This document shows positions 1 to 9,239 of a DNA stretch of 64,000 nucleotides, piece by piece. A model generated the notes under the pieces. It was not told where the DNA came from. It made no database searches and worked only from the letters and a program-made list of their open reading frames with translations. Origin of the DNA: Actinopolyspora lacussalsi (GTDB taxonomy: Bacteria > Actinomycetota > Actinomycetes > Mycobacteriales > Pseudonocardiaceae); the NCBI GenBank assembly GCA_030803735.1, contig JAURUC010000001.1:83501-147500 (forward strand). Direction: 5' to 3'. Numbering within the stretch: position 1 is the stretch's first letter; the number at the start of each line of letters is the position of its first letter. The position numbers were made by a program, and so were the translations under genes.

Positions 1-252
1 GTGCGCCGCGATCAGCGCGATCTGTTCGCAGCGGTCCATGCGCCGCAACCGGACCCGGGGCAGCACCTCGTTGGGCTCCACCGCCAGCGGAGCGGCGATC
101 CGGCTGGGCAGCTCGTAGGTGTCCACCCAGTCGGCTTCGATCGTGCGGGTACCGCTGGCGCCGTTCAGCAAACCGTCCCAGGTGGACGCGACGTCCCCGC
201 CGAGCGGAGTCGTCGCGCCCATCCCGGTGATCACAACGTCCTTGGTCGTCAT
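1..252 (-). CDS. fabF: Beta-ketoacyl-ACP synthase II, N-terminal part (runs off window)
   Basis: Elongating condensing enzyme of type II fatty acid synthesis, which joins malonyl-ACP to an acyl-ACP. Only about 84 N-terminal residues are inside the window. They begin MTTKDVVITGMGATTPLGGD, the usual KAS-II opening, and continue with the conserved stretch ending RRMDRCEQIALIAA. The catalytic Cys-His-His lies outside the window. The ATG overlaps the acpP stop codon by 4 nt (ATGA), so it is translationally coupled as the last visible gene of fabD-fabH-acpP-fabF. KasA-type specificity cannot be judged from this fragment. Confidence 0.9.
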   Translation of the reverse strand, partial: MTTKDVVITGMGATTPLGGDVASTWDGLLNGASGTRTIEADWVDTYELPSRIAAPLAVEPNEVLPRVRLRRMDRCEQIALIAAH

Positions 253-488
253 GCGTTCTTGACGATGTAGTCAACCGCATCGCCCACGGTCTTGAGGTTG
301 GCCAGTTCGTCGTCGGGGATCTTGACCCCGAACTTGTCCTCGGCCTGGACGGCGATCTCCACCATGGACAGCGAGTCGATGTCCAGGTCGTCGACGAAGG
401 ACTTCTCGACGGACACTTCCTCAGCGTCGACCCCTGCGACCTCTTCGACGATGCTCGCCAGGCCTGAAGTGATTTCCTCGTTCGTCAC
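249..488 (-). CDS. acpP: Acyl carrier protein
   Basis: 79-residue carrier of growing acyl chains in FAS-II. The attachment site for 4'-phosphopantetheine is Ser39 in the motif DIDSLSMVE. The protein is acidic and of typical ACP length. It lies between fabH and fabF. Its stop overlaps the fabF start, while a 70-nt gap separates it from fabH. It could serve a mycolate-type elongase (AcpM), but it lacks the long C-terminal tail of mycobacterial AcpM, so ordinary AcpP is the safer name. Confidence 0.95.
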   Translation of the reverse strand: MTNEEITSGLASIVEEVAGVDAEEVSVEKSFVDDLDIDSLSMVEIAVQAEDKFGVKIPDDELANLKTVGDAVDYIVKNA

Positions 489-558
489 GTTCGTTTCCTT
501 CCTGCTTCGATTCGCTCGACGTCGTCGGCCGGCGCGTGCCGACCGGTTCTTCGTCCGG

Positions 559-1542
559 TCACGGACAAATGATCACCTGGCCGCCGTAGGACAGTCCCGC
601 CCCGAAGCCGACCAGTAGCAGCACGTCACCACTGTTGATCTCTCCTGTCGATCGCATGTGATCGATCGCAAGTGGGATCGAGGCGGCCGACGTGTTGCCG
701 GAATGCACGATGTCACGAGCCACGACGAGATCGTCACGGGCTCCCTGTTGCCGCAGTTTCTTCGCCACGGCCTCGACGATTCGCAGGTTGGCCTGGTGCG
801 CGACCAGGGCATCCACATCGGACAGCCGTAGTCCCGCCTGTTCCACCGCTCGTGCGGCCACCGGAGCCACCTCCGAGGTGGCCCAGCGGAAGACGGTCTG
901 CCCCTCCTGGTAGATGTAGCGGTTCTCCCGCAGGTAGATGGTGTCGACCATGTCACCGGCACTACCCAGTGCGGCCGGGCCGATGGCCGGGTCCTCGGCC
1001 GGTCCCACGACCGCTGCGCCCGCGCCGTCGGCGAAGATGATGCAGTTGGCCCTGTCCTCCCAGTCCAGCCATTCCTGGAATCGTTCGGCGCCGATCACCA
1101 GCACGCGGCGCGCCGAACCACCACGGATGAAGTCGGAGGCGGTGCTGAGGGCGTAGCAGAATCCCGCACAGGCCGCGTTGAGATCGAACGCGCCGGGAGC
1201 CGTTATCCCGATCCGGTCGGCCACCTGGGCCGCGGCGTTCGGGATGGGGCCGGGCATGGTGCAGGTCGCGATGATGACCTGATCCACATCGGTGGGGGAG
1301 AGTCCCGCGTCGGCGACGGCCTTCGAACCCGCCTCAACCGCCATGCTCACTACCGTCTGGTCGTCCTCGCCGAGCCTGCGACTGACGATCCCCACCCGTT
1401 GCTGGATCCACTCGTCGTTGGTCTCCACATACTGGGTCAGGTCGTCGTTCGTGACGACCCGGTTGCCCTGCGCGCTGCCGAAGCCGAGGACCCGGGTGGC
1501 CGCGGGGCCACTGGTCTGGCGCAACGTCGAAGGTTTGCTCAC
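559..1542 (-). CDS. fabH: Beta-ketoacyl-ACP synthase III
   Basis: Starts fatty acid synthesis by condensing an acyl-CoA primer with malonyl-ACP. The 327-residue length fits the family. The catalytic triad is visible: Cys125 in LNAACAGF, His249 in VAHQANLR and Asn283 in HSGNTSAAS. The GTG start overlaps the fabD stop by 4 nt (GTGA), showing operon coupling. In actinobacteria this enzyme usually prefers branched-chain primers; that preference is family knowledge and is not readable here. Confidence 0.95.
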   Translation of the reverse strand: MSKPSTLRQTSGPAATRVLGFGSAQGNRVVTNDDLTQYVETNDEWIQQRVGIVSRRLGEDDQTVVSMAVEAGSKAVADAGLSPTDVDQVIIATCTMPGPIPNAAAQVADRIGITAPGAFDLNAACAGFCYALSTASDFIRGGSARRVLVIGAERFQEWLDWEDRANCIIFADGAGAAVVGPAEDPAIGPAALGSAGDMVDTIYLRENRYIYQEGQTVFRWATSEVAPVAARAVEQAGLRLSDVDALVAHQANLRIVEAVAKKLRQQGARDDLVVARDIVHSGNTSAASIPLAIDHMRSTGEINSGDVLLLVGFGAGLSYGGQVIICP

Positions 1543-2495
1543 GAATCGCTCCCGGAGTAGGCCCGGCCGTGTTCGGCCAGTACTTCCGCGACCTTGTCCA
1601 GGTCGGCGGGGGTTTTCAGTGACACCGTCTTGGTGCCCTTGAGGTCACGGCGAATCATGCCCGACAGGGTTCCCGCCGGCGGGAACTCGATCGTGGCGGT
1701 GACGCCGAGCTCGCCGAGAGTGGCCATGCAGGAGTCCCACCGCACCGGCCGAACGACCTGTTCGACCAGCCGGTGCAGGATCTCGTCCCCGTCGGTGACC
1801 GCGATGCCGTCGGCATTCGACAGCATCGCACGTCCGGCGTTCGATACGGAAAGCTTGTCCCCGTGCACCCGCAGCGCCTCCCGCGCGGGCGCCATGAACT
1901 CGGTGTGGAACGCACCGGCCACCGCCAGTGGTCGTACCCTGCTGTTCTCCGGCGGGTTCTCGGCCAGCTCCGCCAGCGCCCCTTCGCGGCCCGCGGCGAC
2001 GATCTGGCCCGCGCCGTTGCGGTTGGCCGGCCGCAGTCCGAGCCGGTCCAGCCGGTCCAACACCTCGTCCTGATCGCCACCGAGAACCGCCGACATCGAG
2101 GTCGGCTCCGCGGCACAGGCGGCGGCCATTTCCCTGCCTCGTATCGCCGCCAACGACATCGCGTCCTCGAAGCTGAGCACGCCCGCGATGGCCGCGGCCG
2201 CGAGCTCGCCCACCGAGTGCCCGGCCACCGGTGCGTCGAGCGGCAGCTCGGGGTGGCGTCGCCACATCTCCTCCGCCGCGAGCAACGTGCTCGCCACCAC
2301 GAGTGGTTGGGTGACAGCGGTGTCCTTGATTTCTTCGGCGTCGGCCGTGGTGCCGAGTCGTACGAGGTCGAGACCGGTGGCCTCGGACCACTCGGTCAGC
2401 CGTCGCTCGGTTCCGTCCAGTTCCAGCCACGGTTGGAGCATGCCGGGCGTCTGGGCGCCCTGGCCGGGGGCTAGCAGCGCGATCACACTCTTCAC
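1539..2495 (-). CDS. fabD: Malonyl-CoA:ACP transacylase
   Basis: Loads malonyl groups from CoA onto ACP for FAS-II. Of 318 residues, the N-terminal ALLAPGQGAQ loop and the nucleophile Ser94 in GHSVGEL are clear, and a GAFHTEFM segment supplies the histidine. It is the first gene of the fab operon and starts with GTG at 2495; the ribosome site is weak, and an in-frame GTG three codons in is possible. The 200-nt leader upstream carries a 10-bp inverted repeat likely to be bound by the adjacent FasR-type regulator. Confidence 0.93.
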   Translation of the reverse strand: MKSVIALLAPGQGAQTPGMLQPWLELDGTERRLTEWSEATGLDLVRLGTTADAEEIKDTAVTQPLVVASTLLAAEEMWRRHPELPLDAPVAGHSVGELAAAAIAGVLSFEDAMSLAAIRGREMAAACAAEPTSMSAVLGGDQDEVLDRLDRLGLRPANRNGAGQIVAAGREGALAELAENPPENSRVRPLAVAGAFHTEFMAPAREALRVHGDKLSVSNAGRAMLSNADGIAVTDGDEILHRLVEQVVRPVRWDSCMATLGELGVTATIEFPPAGTLSGMIRRDLKGTKTVSLKTPADLDKVAEVLAEHGRAYSGSDS

Positions 2496-2570
2496 TGAAC
2501 ACGTCGCAGCCGGGGTGACGTGATGCTGACATCAACTAAGTCAATGTCGATTTTTTGTGGAAACCCTACA

Positions 2571-2612
2571 AAGGGGTATCCACCGATGGTGCTACCAGTC
2601 ACGATACCCCTT
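2571..2612. promoter_or_regulatory. Inverted repeat in the fasR-fabD intergenic region (candidate FasR operator)
   Basis: The half-sites AAGGGGTATC (2571-2580) and GATACCCCTT (2603-2612) are perfect 10-bp inverted repeats with a 22-bp spacer. They lie 76-117 bp upstream of fabD and 85 bp after the fasR stop. In Streptomyces FasR activates the fab operon from a site upstream of fabD, so the position fits. A terminator role is less likely, because the arms are too far apart and no T-run follows. Confidence 0.5.
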
Positions 2613-2696
2613 GTTGATTGTGACCGGTGAGTGACAACCGGATCAACCGTGCGTTCCGCCCGGCGGCGAATGGCCCCGGTCCTGTCGCCGCGCGGC

Positions 2697-3926
2697 TCAC
2701 CCCACCCCGCGCGACCTGACCAGCCTGCCCACCCCGAGCGCCACCCGGAGGGTGTGCGCCCCGCGCGGATTGGACGGGCTGCGCCCGGTCACCTCGGATA
2801 TCCGGCGCAACCGGTAGCGAACCGTGTTGGGGTGCACGTACAGCTTCCGCGCGCAGCTCTCCAGCACACCTCCCACCTCCAGGTAGGTGTCCAGCGTTTC
2901 CAGCAGCGTGCCGCCCGCCTCGTTCAGCGGTGACACGATCGTTTCCACCAACAGCCGTTCCGCCTCCGGGTCACCCGCCAGCACCCGCTCCGGAAGCAGA
3001 TCCTCCGAAGCCACAGGTCGAGGTGCCTCCGGCCAGGCGACCACGGCACGCAGCCCCGACATGGCGTCCTCCGCCGACCTGTGCGCCTCGGCCAGACTGG
3101 GTACGGTCGGCCCGACCACCACCGGGCCCTCCTCGAAAGCCTCGGCGATGGTGCTCGCCGGATCCCGCACGGCGCGTCCGTCCGATGCCTCGCCGAACAC
3201 CACCACCAGCCTGCTGCCCTGCACGACGAGCAGTACCGACCTGCCCGCGCGGGCGGCTCTGCTGCGTACCTGGTAGACGATCGTCGGCGGATCGTCCGAC
3301 GGCGCGCTACCGACCATCACCGTGGCCTCCGAGGACGGTTCCCAGCCCAGCGCCGCGGCGCGGGAGAGCAGCGACTCCTCCGTGTCGCCCCGGACGATCC
3401 CGTCCACCACCAGCGCTTCCAGCCGCGCGTCCCAGGCGCCGCGGGCTTCCGCCGCGGCCGCGTAGGAGGTCGCGGCGGCGAACGCGATCTCCCGGGTGTA
3501 GCGCAGGATCGACTCCGTGAGCAGGATCCGTTCCCGCTCGTCCTCGGCCAGGTCGGGCAGCTGTTGTTCGAAGACGTCGATGGCGGTGCGCACCATCTCC
3601 AGCGTCTGGCGCAGGCTGATCCACCGGGACAGATCCCTTGGGGCCGCCCGGAACGCCTCGGCGGTGAGCCTGATGGACTCGGAAGGGTCCTGCAGCCAGG
3701 AGACGAAGTTGGACACCCCGGTCTGGGTCACCAGCAGTATGTTGGAGCGCTGATCGGCGGGAAGTCGGGAGAACCACGTCAGCCGATCCTCCATGGCGGT
3801 GATACTCGCGGTGGCCAGCCCCCCGGAGGCACGCTCCAGCTTGCGCAGGGTCCTGCCCGACAATTCGGTGCGTTCGGTCCTCGACACGTTCGTATCGTGG
3901 GTTTCCGGTTCACTGCCACCCGCCAT
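2697..3926 (-). CDS. fasR: PucR-family activator of fatty acid synthesis (FasR-like)
   Basis: About 409 residues. The C-terminus is a PucR helix-turn-helix (CARKLYVHPNTVRYRLRRIS), preceded by a GGDEF-like/CdaR-type middle domain and an N-terminal sensory region. Its place directly upstream of fabD matches FasR of Streptomyces coelicolor and Rv2242, which activate fab genes in response to acyl-CoA. The ATG at 3926 is chosen; an upstream in-frame GTG at 3944 is also possible, and neither has a strong ribosome site. The gene is transcribed toward fabD and is separated from it by the 10-bp inverted repeat. Confidence 0.82.
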   Translation of the reverse strand: MAGGSEPETHDTNVSRTERTELSGRTLRKLERASGGLATASITAMEDRLTWFSRLPADQRSNILLVTQTGVSNFVSWLQDPSESIRLTAEAFRAAPRDLSRWISLRQTLEMVRTAIDVFEQQLPDLAEDERERILLTESILRYTREIAFAAATSYAAAAEARGAWDARLEALVVDGIVRGDTEESLLSRAAALGWEPSSEATVMVGSAPSDDPPTIVYQVRSRAARAGRSVLLVVQGSRLVVVFGEASDGRAVRDPASTIAEAFEEGPVVVGPTVPSLAEAHRSAEDAMSGLRAVVAWPEAPRPVASEDLLPERVLAGDPEAERLLVETIVSPLNEAGGTLLETLDTYLEVGGVLESCARKLYVHPNTVRYRLRRISEVTGRSPSNPRGAHTLRVALGVGRLVRSRGVG

Positions 3927-4003
3927 GTCGCCAGCTTCGCACACCGCTCGGTTCGCACGACGTGCTCAGGCGGGCCGTTCCCGGGGCGGACGGGGAAGAG
4001 CGT

Positions 4004-4363
4004 TCAGGAAGGGGTTTCGGGGCCTCTAGTGCCGGTCCCGCCGGAGCCTTCCCGTTGCCAGGCTCGGCCGTCCCGCACTCGTAACAACCTGTTGACCAGG
4101 GCAGGGGAGGCGGCCAGTGCCTCGGGGTCGTCCAGCAGCCGATTCAGCCGTTGGTAGTAGCGGATGGCGGAGAGCCCGAACCGCTCCTGGATGAGCCGTT
4201 CCTTGGTTCCCGAGTGCCGCCACCACTCGTTCTCGAAGGCGAGAATCGCCCGGTCGGTGTCGTTCAACCTGACTCTCCCTGGAGACGAGACGCGGGCGAG
4301 CTCCACGGGCCCGGTGAGTTCCACGGGCGGAGTGAAGCGTGGGGATTTTCTCCGGCGGCTCAC
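4004..4363 (-). CDS. DUF3263 family protein
   Basis: 119-residue basic protein of unknown function. It carries the DUF3263 signature: an opening LNDTDRAILAFENEWWRHSG followed by a helix-turn-helix-like stretch (ERFGLSAIRYYQRLNRLLDD) and a basic tail. The family is restricted to actinobacteria and looks like a small DNA-binding protein, but no target is known. The GTG at 4363 adds about 30 residues before the conserved domain, so the true start may be internal. It is transcribed divergently from the FMN riboswitch/pnuX unit. Confidence 0.75.
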   Translation of the reverse strand: MSRRRKSPRFTPPVELTGPVELARVSSPGRVRLNDTDRAILAFENEWWRHSGTKERLIQERFGLSAIRYYQRLNRLLDDPEALAASPALVNRLLRVRDGRAWQREGSGGTGTRGPETPS

Positions 4364-4532
4364 GTGCCGTCGCCACGACGGATCACCGGGTGGGCGCGGT
4401 GCACCGGTCCGCCGTCAGTCTACGCGTGGGGGCACGTGGCCTCGACAGCGCGAATGATTCGCCGTGTTCCACCGCACAGTCCGATCGCGGAAGTGACCCG
4501 GGAGTGCTGTTGTTGATCGCGAAGAGCAAAAC

Positions 4533-4664
4533 GTGCGCTCCGGGGCTCGGTGAAAGTCCGAACCGGCGGTGAGAGTCCGCGAACCGTGTTCCACTCCTGG
4601 TGGACCGGCCGATCCGGTGAAACTCCGGAACCGACGGTGAAAGTCCGGATGGGAGGAAGCGCAC
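4533..4664 (+). ncRNA. FMN riboswitch (RFN element)
   Basis: All conserved RFN blocks are present in order: CGGGGCTCGGTGAAAGTCC, ACCGGCGGTGAGAGTCCGCG, CCGGTGAAACTCCGGAACCG, ACGGTGAAAGTCCGGATGGG and GAGGAAGCGC. The closing helix P1 pairs GTGCGCT (4533-4539) with AGCGCAC (4658-4664). It lies 85 nt upstream of the pnuX-type gene and should lower its expression when FMN is plentiful. Confidence 0.95.
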
Positions 4665-4749
4665 GCCGACCGCGTTCGGCCGCTGGTACCGCGCGGCTCG
4701 GTGTCGCTGCCCTTCGCGTCCCCGAAGGACGTCTCGGAAGGAGTGGGCA

Positions 4750-5433
4750 GTGCGGGCGATCGCCGAGTGGTTGCTCAGCAACGGTGTCGTCGTTCTCGGG
4801 CAGTCGATTTCCTGGGCGGAGCTGGTCGGTCAGATATGTGCGTTGGCGGTGGTCTTTCTCGCGCAGCGACGCACCCTGGCCACGTGGCCGGTGCAGATCC
4901 TGGCCACCCTGCTGCTGTTCGCGGTCTACGCCGCCGCGGAGCTGGGGGGTATGGCCTTCCGGCAGGTCGTGATCATGTTGATCTCGGTGTACGGCTGGGT
5001 TGCCTGGTACCGCCACCGCGACGCGGTGCACGGCGTGATCGTGCGCCGTGGCACGACCGGTGAGCGGTGGAGCCTCCTGGCGGCGCTGCTGCTGGGCTCC
5101 GCCGTGTTCGGCGCGTTGCTGCGGGTGCTGGACGCCTCCTGGGCGCCCTGGCCGGATGCCTGGATCTTCGTCGGCACCGTGGTGGCCTTCTGGGCCCAGG
5201 GGCGGGGACTGCTGGAGTTCTGGCTGATCTGGCTGGCCGTGGACGCGGTCAGCGTGCCGTTGCAGCTGGCGTCGGGTCTCTGGTTCAGCGCGGCGATCTA
5301 CCTGGTGTTCGCGGCGCTGGTGCTGCACGGCTGGTTCAGCTGGCGGCGCACCGCCCGGCGACACCGCGACCGATCGGAAACCGAGCACGGAACCCTGCCC
5401 GCGGGTCGAGTCGGCCGCCGCGAGATCGGGTGA
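4750..5433 (+). CDS. pnuX: PnuC/PnuX-type vitamin transporter, probably riboflavin
   Basis: 227-residue integral membrane protein with about seven hydrophobic segments and the PnuC-family pattern (WAELVGQICALAVVFLAQRR, TWPVQILATLLLFAVYA). PnuC proteins move nicotinamide riboside; actinobacterial members under FMN riboswitches (PnuX of Corynebacterium) import riboflavin. The upstream RFN element is the reason for choosing riboflavin. The GTG at 4750 is taken; it overlaps no other gene. It is monocistronic, ending at a 19-bp hairpin shared with the convergent aceE. Confidence 0.85.
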   Translation: MRAIAEWLLSNGVVVLGQSISWAELVGQICALAVVFLAQRRTLATWPVQILATLLLFAVYAAAELGGMAFRQVVIMLISVYGWVAWYRHRDAVHGVIVRRGTTGERWSLLAALLLGSAVFGALLRVLDASWAPWPDAWIFVGTVVAFWAQGRGLLEFWLIWLAVDAVSVPLQLASGLWFSAAIYLVFAALVLHGWFSWRRTARRHRDRSETEHGTLPAGRVGRREIG

Positions 5434-5449
5434 ATCGTCGTGCTCCGGT

Positions 5450-5496
5450 GGGTGCCACGGGCGGCGGTCGGATCCGTACCGCCGCCCGTGGCACCC
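5450..5496. terminator. Bidirectional hairpin terminator between pnuX and aceE
   Basis: Perfect 19-bp arms at 5450-5468 and 5478-5496 enclose a 9-nt loop. It sits between two convergent genes, 16 nt after the pnuX stop and 5 nt before the aceE stop. No T-run follows, which is common for actinobacterial terminators. Confidence 0.8.
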
Positions 5497-5501
5497 GCGG
5501 C

Positions 5502-8279
5502 TCAAGCGTCGCCGGACTCCGAGGTCTGCGGACCGGCCGCCCGCACGTCGTCGATCCGGTAGCGGGCGGCCGCCTCACTCACCCTCGACTGCTCGATCTC
5601 GCCGCGGCGTGCCAGTGCCGCGAGCGTGGTCACCACGGTGGACTCTGCATCGACCAGGAAGACCCGTCGCGCGGCTGGACGAGTGTCGGAGAAGCCGAAG
5701 CCGTCCGCGCCGAGCGTGGTCATCTCCCCCGGCACCCACGGGCGGATCAGATCCGGCACCGCACGCATCCAGTCGCTGACCGCCACCACCGGGCCCACCG
5801 CGGGGCGCAGCGCGCGGGTGACGTACGGCTCGCGCCGCTCGGCGTCCGGATGAAGCAGGTTGTCCCGGTCCACCGCCTCCGCCTCACGACGGAGTTCCGT
5901 CCAGGACGTCGCTGACCACACGTCGGCCGCCACCTCCCACTCGGTGGCGAGCATCTCCTGTGCGCGCAGCACCTCCGGCATGGCCACCCCGGAGGTCAGC
6001 AGCTGGGCCCTCGGACCTTGCTCGTTCTCGGCCCGCTTGTAGCGGTACAGGCCGCGCAGCAGGCCGTCGACGTCGATCCCCTCCGGTTCGGCGGGCTGCT
6101 GGTACGGCTCGTTGTAGACGGTGAGGTAGTAGAAGACGTTCTCCGGCTGTTCCCCGTACATCCGGCGCAGTCCGTCGCGGACGATGTGGGCGAGCTCGAA
6201 TGCCCAGGCGGGGTCGTAGGAGACCACCCCCGGATTGGTGGCCGCCAGCAGCTGCGAGTGGCCGTCAGCGTGCTGCAGCCCCTCGCCGACCAGGGTGGTA
6301 CGTCCCGCGGTGGCTCCGAGCAGGAAACCCCGCGCCATCTGGTCGCCCGCCGCCCAGAGGCCGTCGCCGGTGCGCTGGAACCCGAACATCGAGTAGAAGA
6401 TGTAGACCGGGATCATCGGTTCGCCGTGGGTGGCGTAGCTCGTTCCGGCCGCGGTGAACGATGCGACCGAGCCCGCCTCGTTGATCCCCTCGTGCAGGAT
6501 CTGGCCCTGGTCGCTCTCCCGGTAGGCCAGCATCAGCTGGTAATCCACAGGGGTGTAGGTCTGACCCGCCGGGTTGTAGATCTTCTGGGAGGGGAACATC
6601 GAGTCCATCCCGAAGGTGCGCGCCTCGTCCGGAATGATCGGCACCAGCCGCGGCCCGATCTCGGGATCCTTGGCGAGGTCCTTGAGCAACCGCACGAACG
6701 CCATCGTGGTCGCCACTTCCTGCTTGCCCGAGCCCTGGCGCACCACGTCGTAGACCTTGTCGCCGGGCAGCACCAGCGGTTTTGCCGGTGTGCGGCGTTC
6801 CGGCAGGTAGCCGCCCAGCTTGCTCCGGCGCTGCCGCAGGTACTGGATCTCCGGGGCGTCGTCCCCGGGGTGGTAGTAGGGCGGCAGGTAGGGATCCTGT
6901 TCGAGCTGGGCGTCCGAGATCGGGATGCGCAGGCTGTCCCGGAACAGCTTCAGGTCGTCCAACGCCAACTTCTTCATCTGGTGCGTGGCGTTGCGTCCCT
7001 CGAAGTGGGCTCCGAGTCCGTATCCCTTGATTGTCTTGGCCAGGATGACCGTGGGCTGACCGTGGTGCTCCATCGCCGCCTTGTAGGCCGCGTAGAGCTT
7101 GCGGTAGTCGTGCCCACCCCGGCGCAGGCCCCAGATCTGGTCGTCCGTGAAGTTCTTGACCATCTCCTTGGTGCGCGGGTCCCGCCCGAAGAAGTGCTCG
7201 CGCACGAACGCGCCGTCGTTGGCCTTGTAGGTCTGGTAGTCCCCGTCCGGGGTGGTGTTCATCAGGTTGATCAGCGCGCCGTCCCGATCGGCGTGCAGCA
7301 GGGAGTCCCACTCGCGTCCCCAGACCACCTTGATCACGTTCCAGCCGGCGCCGCGGAAGAACGCCTCCAGCTCCTGAATGATCTTGCCGTTGCCCCGAAC
7401 CGGGCCGTCCAGCTGCTGCAGGTTGCAGTTGACCACGAACGTCAGGTTGTCCAGCCCCTCGTTCGCCGCCACCTGCAGCATGCCGCGTGACTCCGGCTCG
7501 TTCATCTCGCCGTCGCCCAGGAACGCCCAGACGTGCTGGTCGCTGGTGTCCTTGATGCCGCGGTCGCGCAGATACCGGTCGAACCTCGCCTGAAAGATCG
7601 CGTTCATGGGCGAGAGGCCCATCGACACCGTGGGGAACTCCCAGAACCCCGGCATCAGGCGCGGATGGGGGTAGGAGGGCAGCCCGCCTCCCGGGCCGGC
7701 GTGGGAGTACTCCTGGCGGAACCCGTCGAGCTGGTCGGCGGACAGGCGTCCCTCCAGGAAGGCCCGCGCGTAGATGCCGGGGGAGGCGTGCCCCTGGATG
7801 TAGAGGTGGTCACCGCCGCCGGGAGCGTCCTTGCCCCGGAAGAACCAGTTGAATCCGACCTCGTAGAGGCTCGCGGAGGAGGCGAAGGAGGAGATGTGCC
7901 CGCCCACGCCGACGCCGGGGCGCTGGGCCCGATGCACCATCATGGCGGCGTTCCAGCGCATCCAGGCCCGGTAGCGGCGTTCGGTCTCCTCGTCACCGGG
8001 GAACCAGGGTTCCAGCTCGGTCGGGATCGTGTTGACGTAGTCGGTACCGGTCAGCGAGGGCACGCCCACCCCGGTCTCGCCCGCGCGCTGGAGCAGCCGC
8101 AGCATCAGGTACCGGGCACGCTCCTTACCCGCGACGGACAGCACCGAGTTGAACGACTCCAGCCATTCCTCGGTCTCCTCCGGAGCGATGTCCGGGATGT
8201 GCGAAGCCAGACCGTTTCGAATCACCCGCACACGTTGTGGGGAGTTCGCGCCACCGGTCTCGTTGTTGTGCGGGGTCAA
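5502..8279 (-). CDS. aceE: Pyruvate dehydrogenase E1 component (homodimeric)
   Basis: Thiamine-diphosphate enzyme that decarboxylates pyruvate and passes the acetyl group to lipoyl-E2. It is about 925 residues, of AceE type rather than alpha/beta type. The ThDP-binding segment appears as [10 protein letters not shown] through [16 protein letters not shown] at 8279 is taken as start because AGGAG lies just upstream and the next residues ([14 protein letters not shown]) align with known AceE N-termini; the longer open frame to 8384 has no good ribosome site. The gene stands alone; E2/E3 are not in the window. Confidence 0.95.
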   Translation of the reverse strand: MTPHNNETGGANSPQRVRVIRNGLASHIPDIAPEETEEWLESFNSVLSVAGKERARYLMLRLLQRAGETGVGVPSLTGTDYVNTIPTELEPWFPGDEETERRYRAWMRWNAAMMVHRAQRPGVGVGGHISSFASSASLYEVGFNWFFRGKDAPGGGDHLYIQGHASPGIYARAFLEGRLSADQLDGFRQEYSHAGPGGGLPSYPHPRLMPGFWEFPTVSMGLSPMNAIFQARFDRYLRDRGIKDTSDQHVWAFLGDGEMNEPESRGMLQVAANEGLDNLTFVVNCNLQQLDGPVRGNGKIIQELEAFFRGAGWNVIKVVWGREWDSLLHADRDGALINLMNTTPDGDYQTYKANDGAFVREHFFGRDPRTKEMVKNFTDDQIWGLRRGGHDYRKLYAAYKAAMEHHGQPTVILAKTIKGYGLGAHFEGRNATHQMKKLALDDLKLFRDSLRIPISDAQLEQDPYLPPYYHPGDDAPEIQYLRQRRSKLGGYLPERRTPAKPLVLPGDKVYDVVRQGSGKQEVATTMAFVRLLKDLAKDPEIGPRLVPIIPDEARTFGMDSMFPSQKIYNPAGQTYTPVDYQLMLAYRESDQGQILHEGINEAGSVASFTAAGTSYATHGEPMIPVYIFYSMFGFQRTGDGLWAAGDQMARGFLLGATAGRTTLVGEGLQHADGHSQLLAATNPGVVSYDPAWAFELAHIVRDGLRRMYGEQPENVFYYLTVYNEPYQQPAEPEGIDVDGLLRGLYRYKRAENEQGPRAQLLTSGVAMPEVLRAQEMLATEWEVAADVWSATSWTELRREAEAVDRDNLLHPDAERREPYVTRALRPAVGPVVAVSDWMRAVPDLIRPWVPGEMTTLGADGFGFSDTRPAARRVFLVDAESTVVTTLAALARRGEIEQSRVSEAAARYRIDDVRAAGPQTSESGDA

Positions 8280-8698
8280 GGGGTCTCCTGGGGAAGTCGT
8301 GCGCGTGCTCGCCGGAGGCTCGCGATCCGGCAGCCTCATCGTCTCCCATCGTGCTGCACGGATGCGAACCGACACAGTTACCACTCGGTACGAACACGGC
8401 CCGGGTTGTGTGGTGGCCGTAGTACCGTCAGTCTCGTGGCGTGGCTCGTAACGGACAACGCGAACACCGCTTCGATTTCGCGGGCGCGCGCTCGCGCGGG
8501 AAGCCGGTGTCGTCCCCGAAAGCGGGGGCGGATGCTGTTCGCTGTTCGGTCACTGTCAGTGTTGATACGTCGTATCGTGCGATCTGCGGTTGCGTTGATG
8601 CCCGTCGACGGTGTTCGCTTACGGCAAGATCGTGCAAACTTGTCTCGTGCGTCGGGTGAACCACCCGCGCACATGAGAATTGGAGGAGTGAGAAAGCC
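8280..8698. promoter_or_regulatory. Divergent aceE / DUF3052 intergenic region with a 13-bp palindrome
   Basis: This 419-bp stretch has no supported gene and must hold the promoters of aceE (minus) and the DUF3052 gene (plus). A perfect palindrome GATACG-T-CGTATC lies at 8564-8576, a candidate operator. A GGAGGAG motif at about 8683-8689 serves the plus-strand gene. No known riboswitch or sigma motif could be assigned with confidence. Confidence 0.4.
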
Positions 8699-9136
8699 GT
8701 GGTCGCCGCGGAAGACGCCGGTAAGAACGAAACCGACGTCGCCGAGAAGCTCGATATCGAGCCAGACATGGTGGTGCAGGAGATCGGCTGGGACGAGGAT
8801 GTCGATGACACCGTCCGAGAAGCGATCGAGCAGCGTTGCGGAGGCGAACTGCTCGACGAGGATGCCGACGAAGTGGTCGATGTCGTCTTGCTGTGGTGGC
8901 GTGACGAAGACGGCGATCTCACGGACACACTTCTCGACATCATGGCGCCGCTGGCCGAGGAAGGCGTCATATGGGTGATGACGCCCAAGACCGGCCTCGA
9001 TGGGCACGTCGAACCCAGCGACATCGCCGAAGCAGCCGCCACTTCCAACCTCGCACAGACCTCCAACCTGAGTCTCGGCGACAAGTGGACGGGAACCAGG
9101 CTGGCCTATCGCAAGCCCGCCAAGACCAAGCGGTGA
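8699..9136 (+). CDS. DUF3052 domain-containing protein
   Basis: 145-residue strongly acidic protein of unknown function. It matches the actinobacterial DUF3052 family (Rv2239c type) with the conserved segments MVVQEIGWDEDVD, VVLLWWRDEDGDLTDTL and GVIWVMTPKTG. In mycobacteria this gene also lies beside ahpE and aceE. The GTG at 8699 follows GGAGGAG by about a dozen bases, which is long; an alternative start a few codons further in is possible. Confidence 0.85.
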   Translation: MVAAEDAGKNETDVAEKLDIEPDMVVQEIGWDEDVDDTVREAIEQRCGGELLDEDADEVVDVVLLWWRDEDGDLTDTLLDIMAPLAEEGVIWVMTPKTGLDGHVEPSDIAEAAATSNLAQTSNLSLGDKWTGTRLAYRKPAKTKR

Positions 9137-9239
9137 CGACTCCTACGCGCCGGTAACCGGATGGCTGCCGGTGCGCTCGTCGTCCCGATCGGTGTAGGTT
9201 CGGCGCCGGAACGCTGTCGTCGAACAGAAGGGTGGGCGC

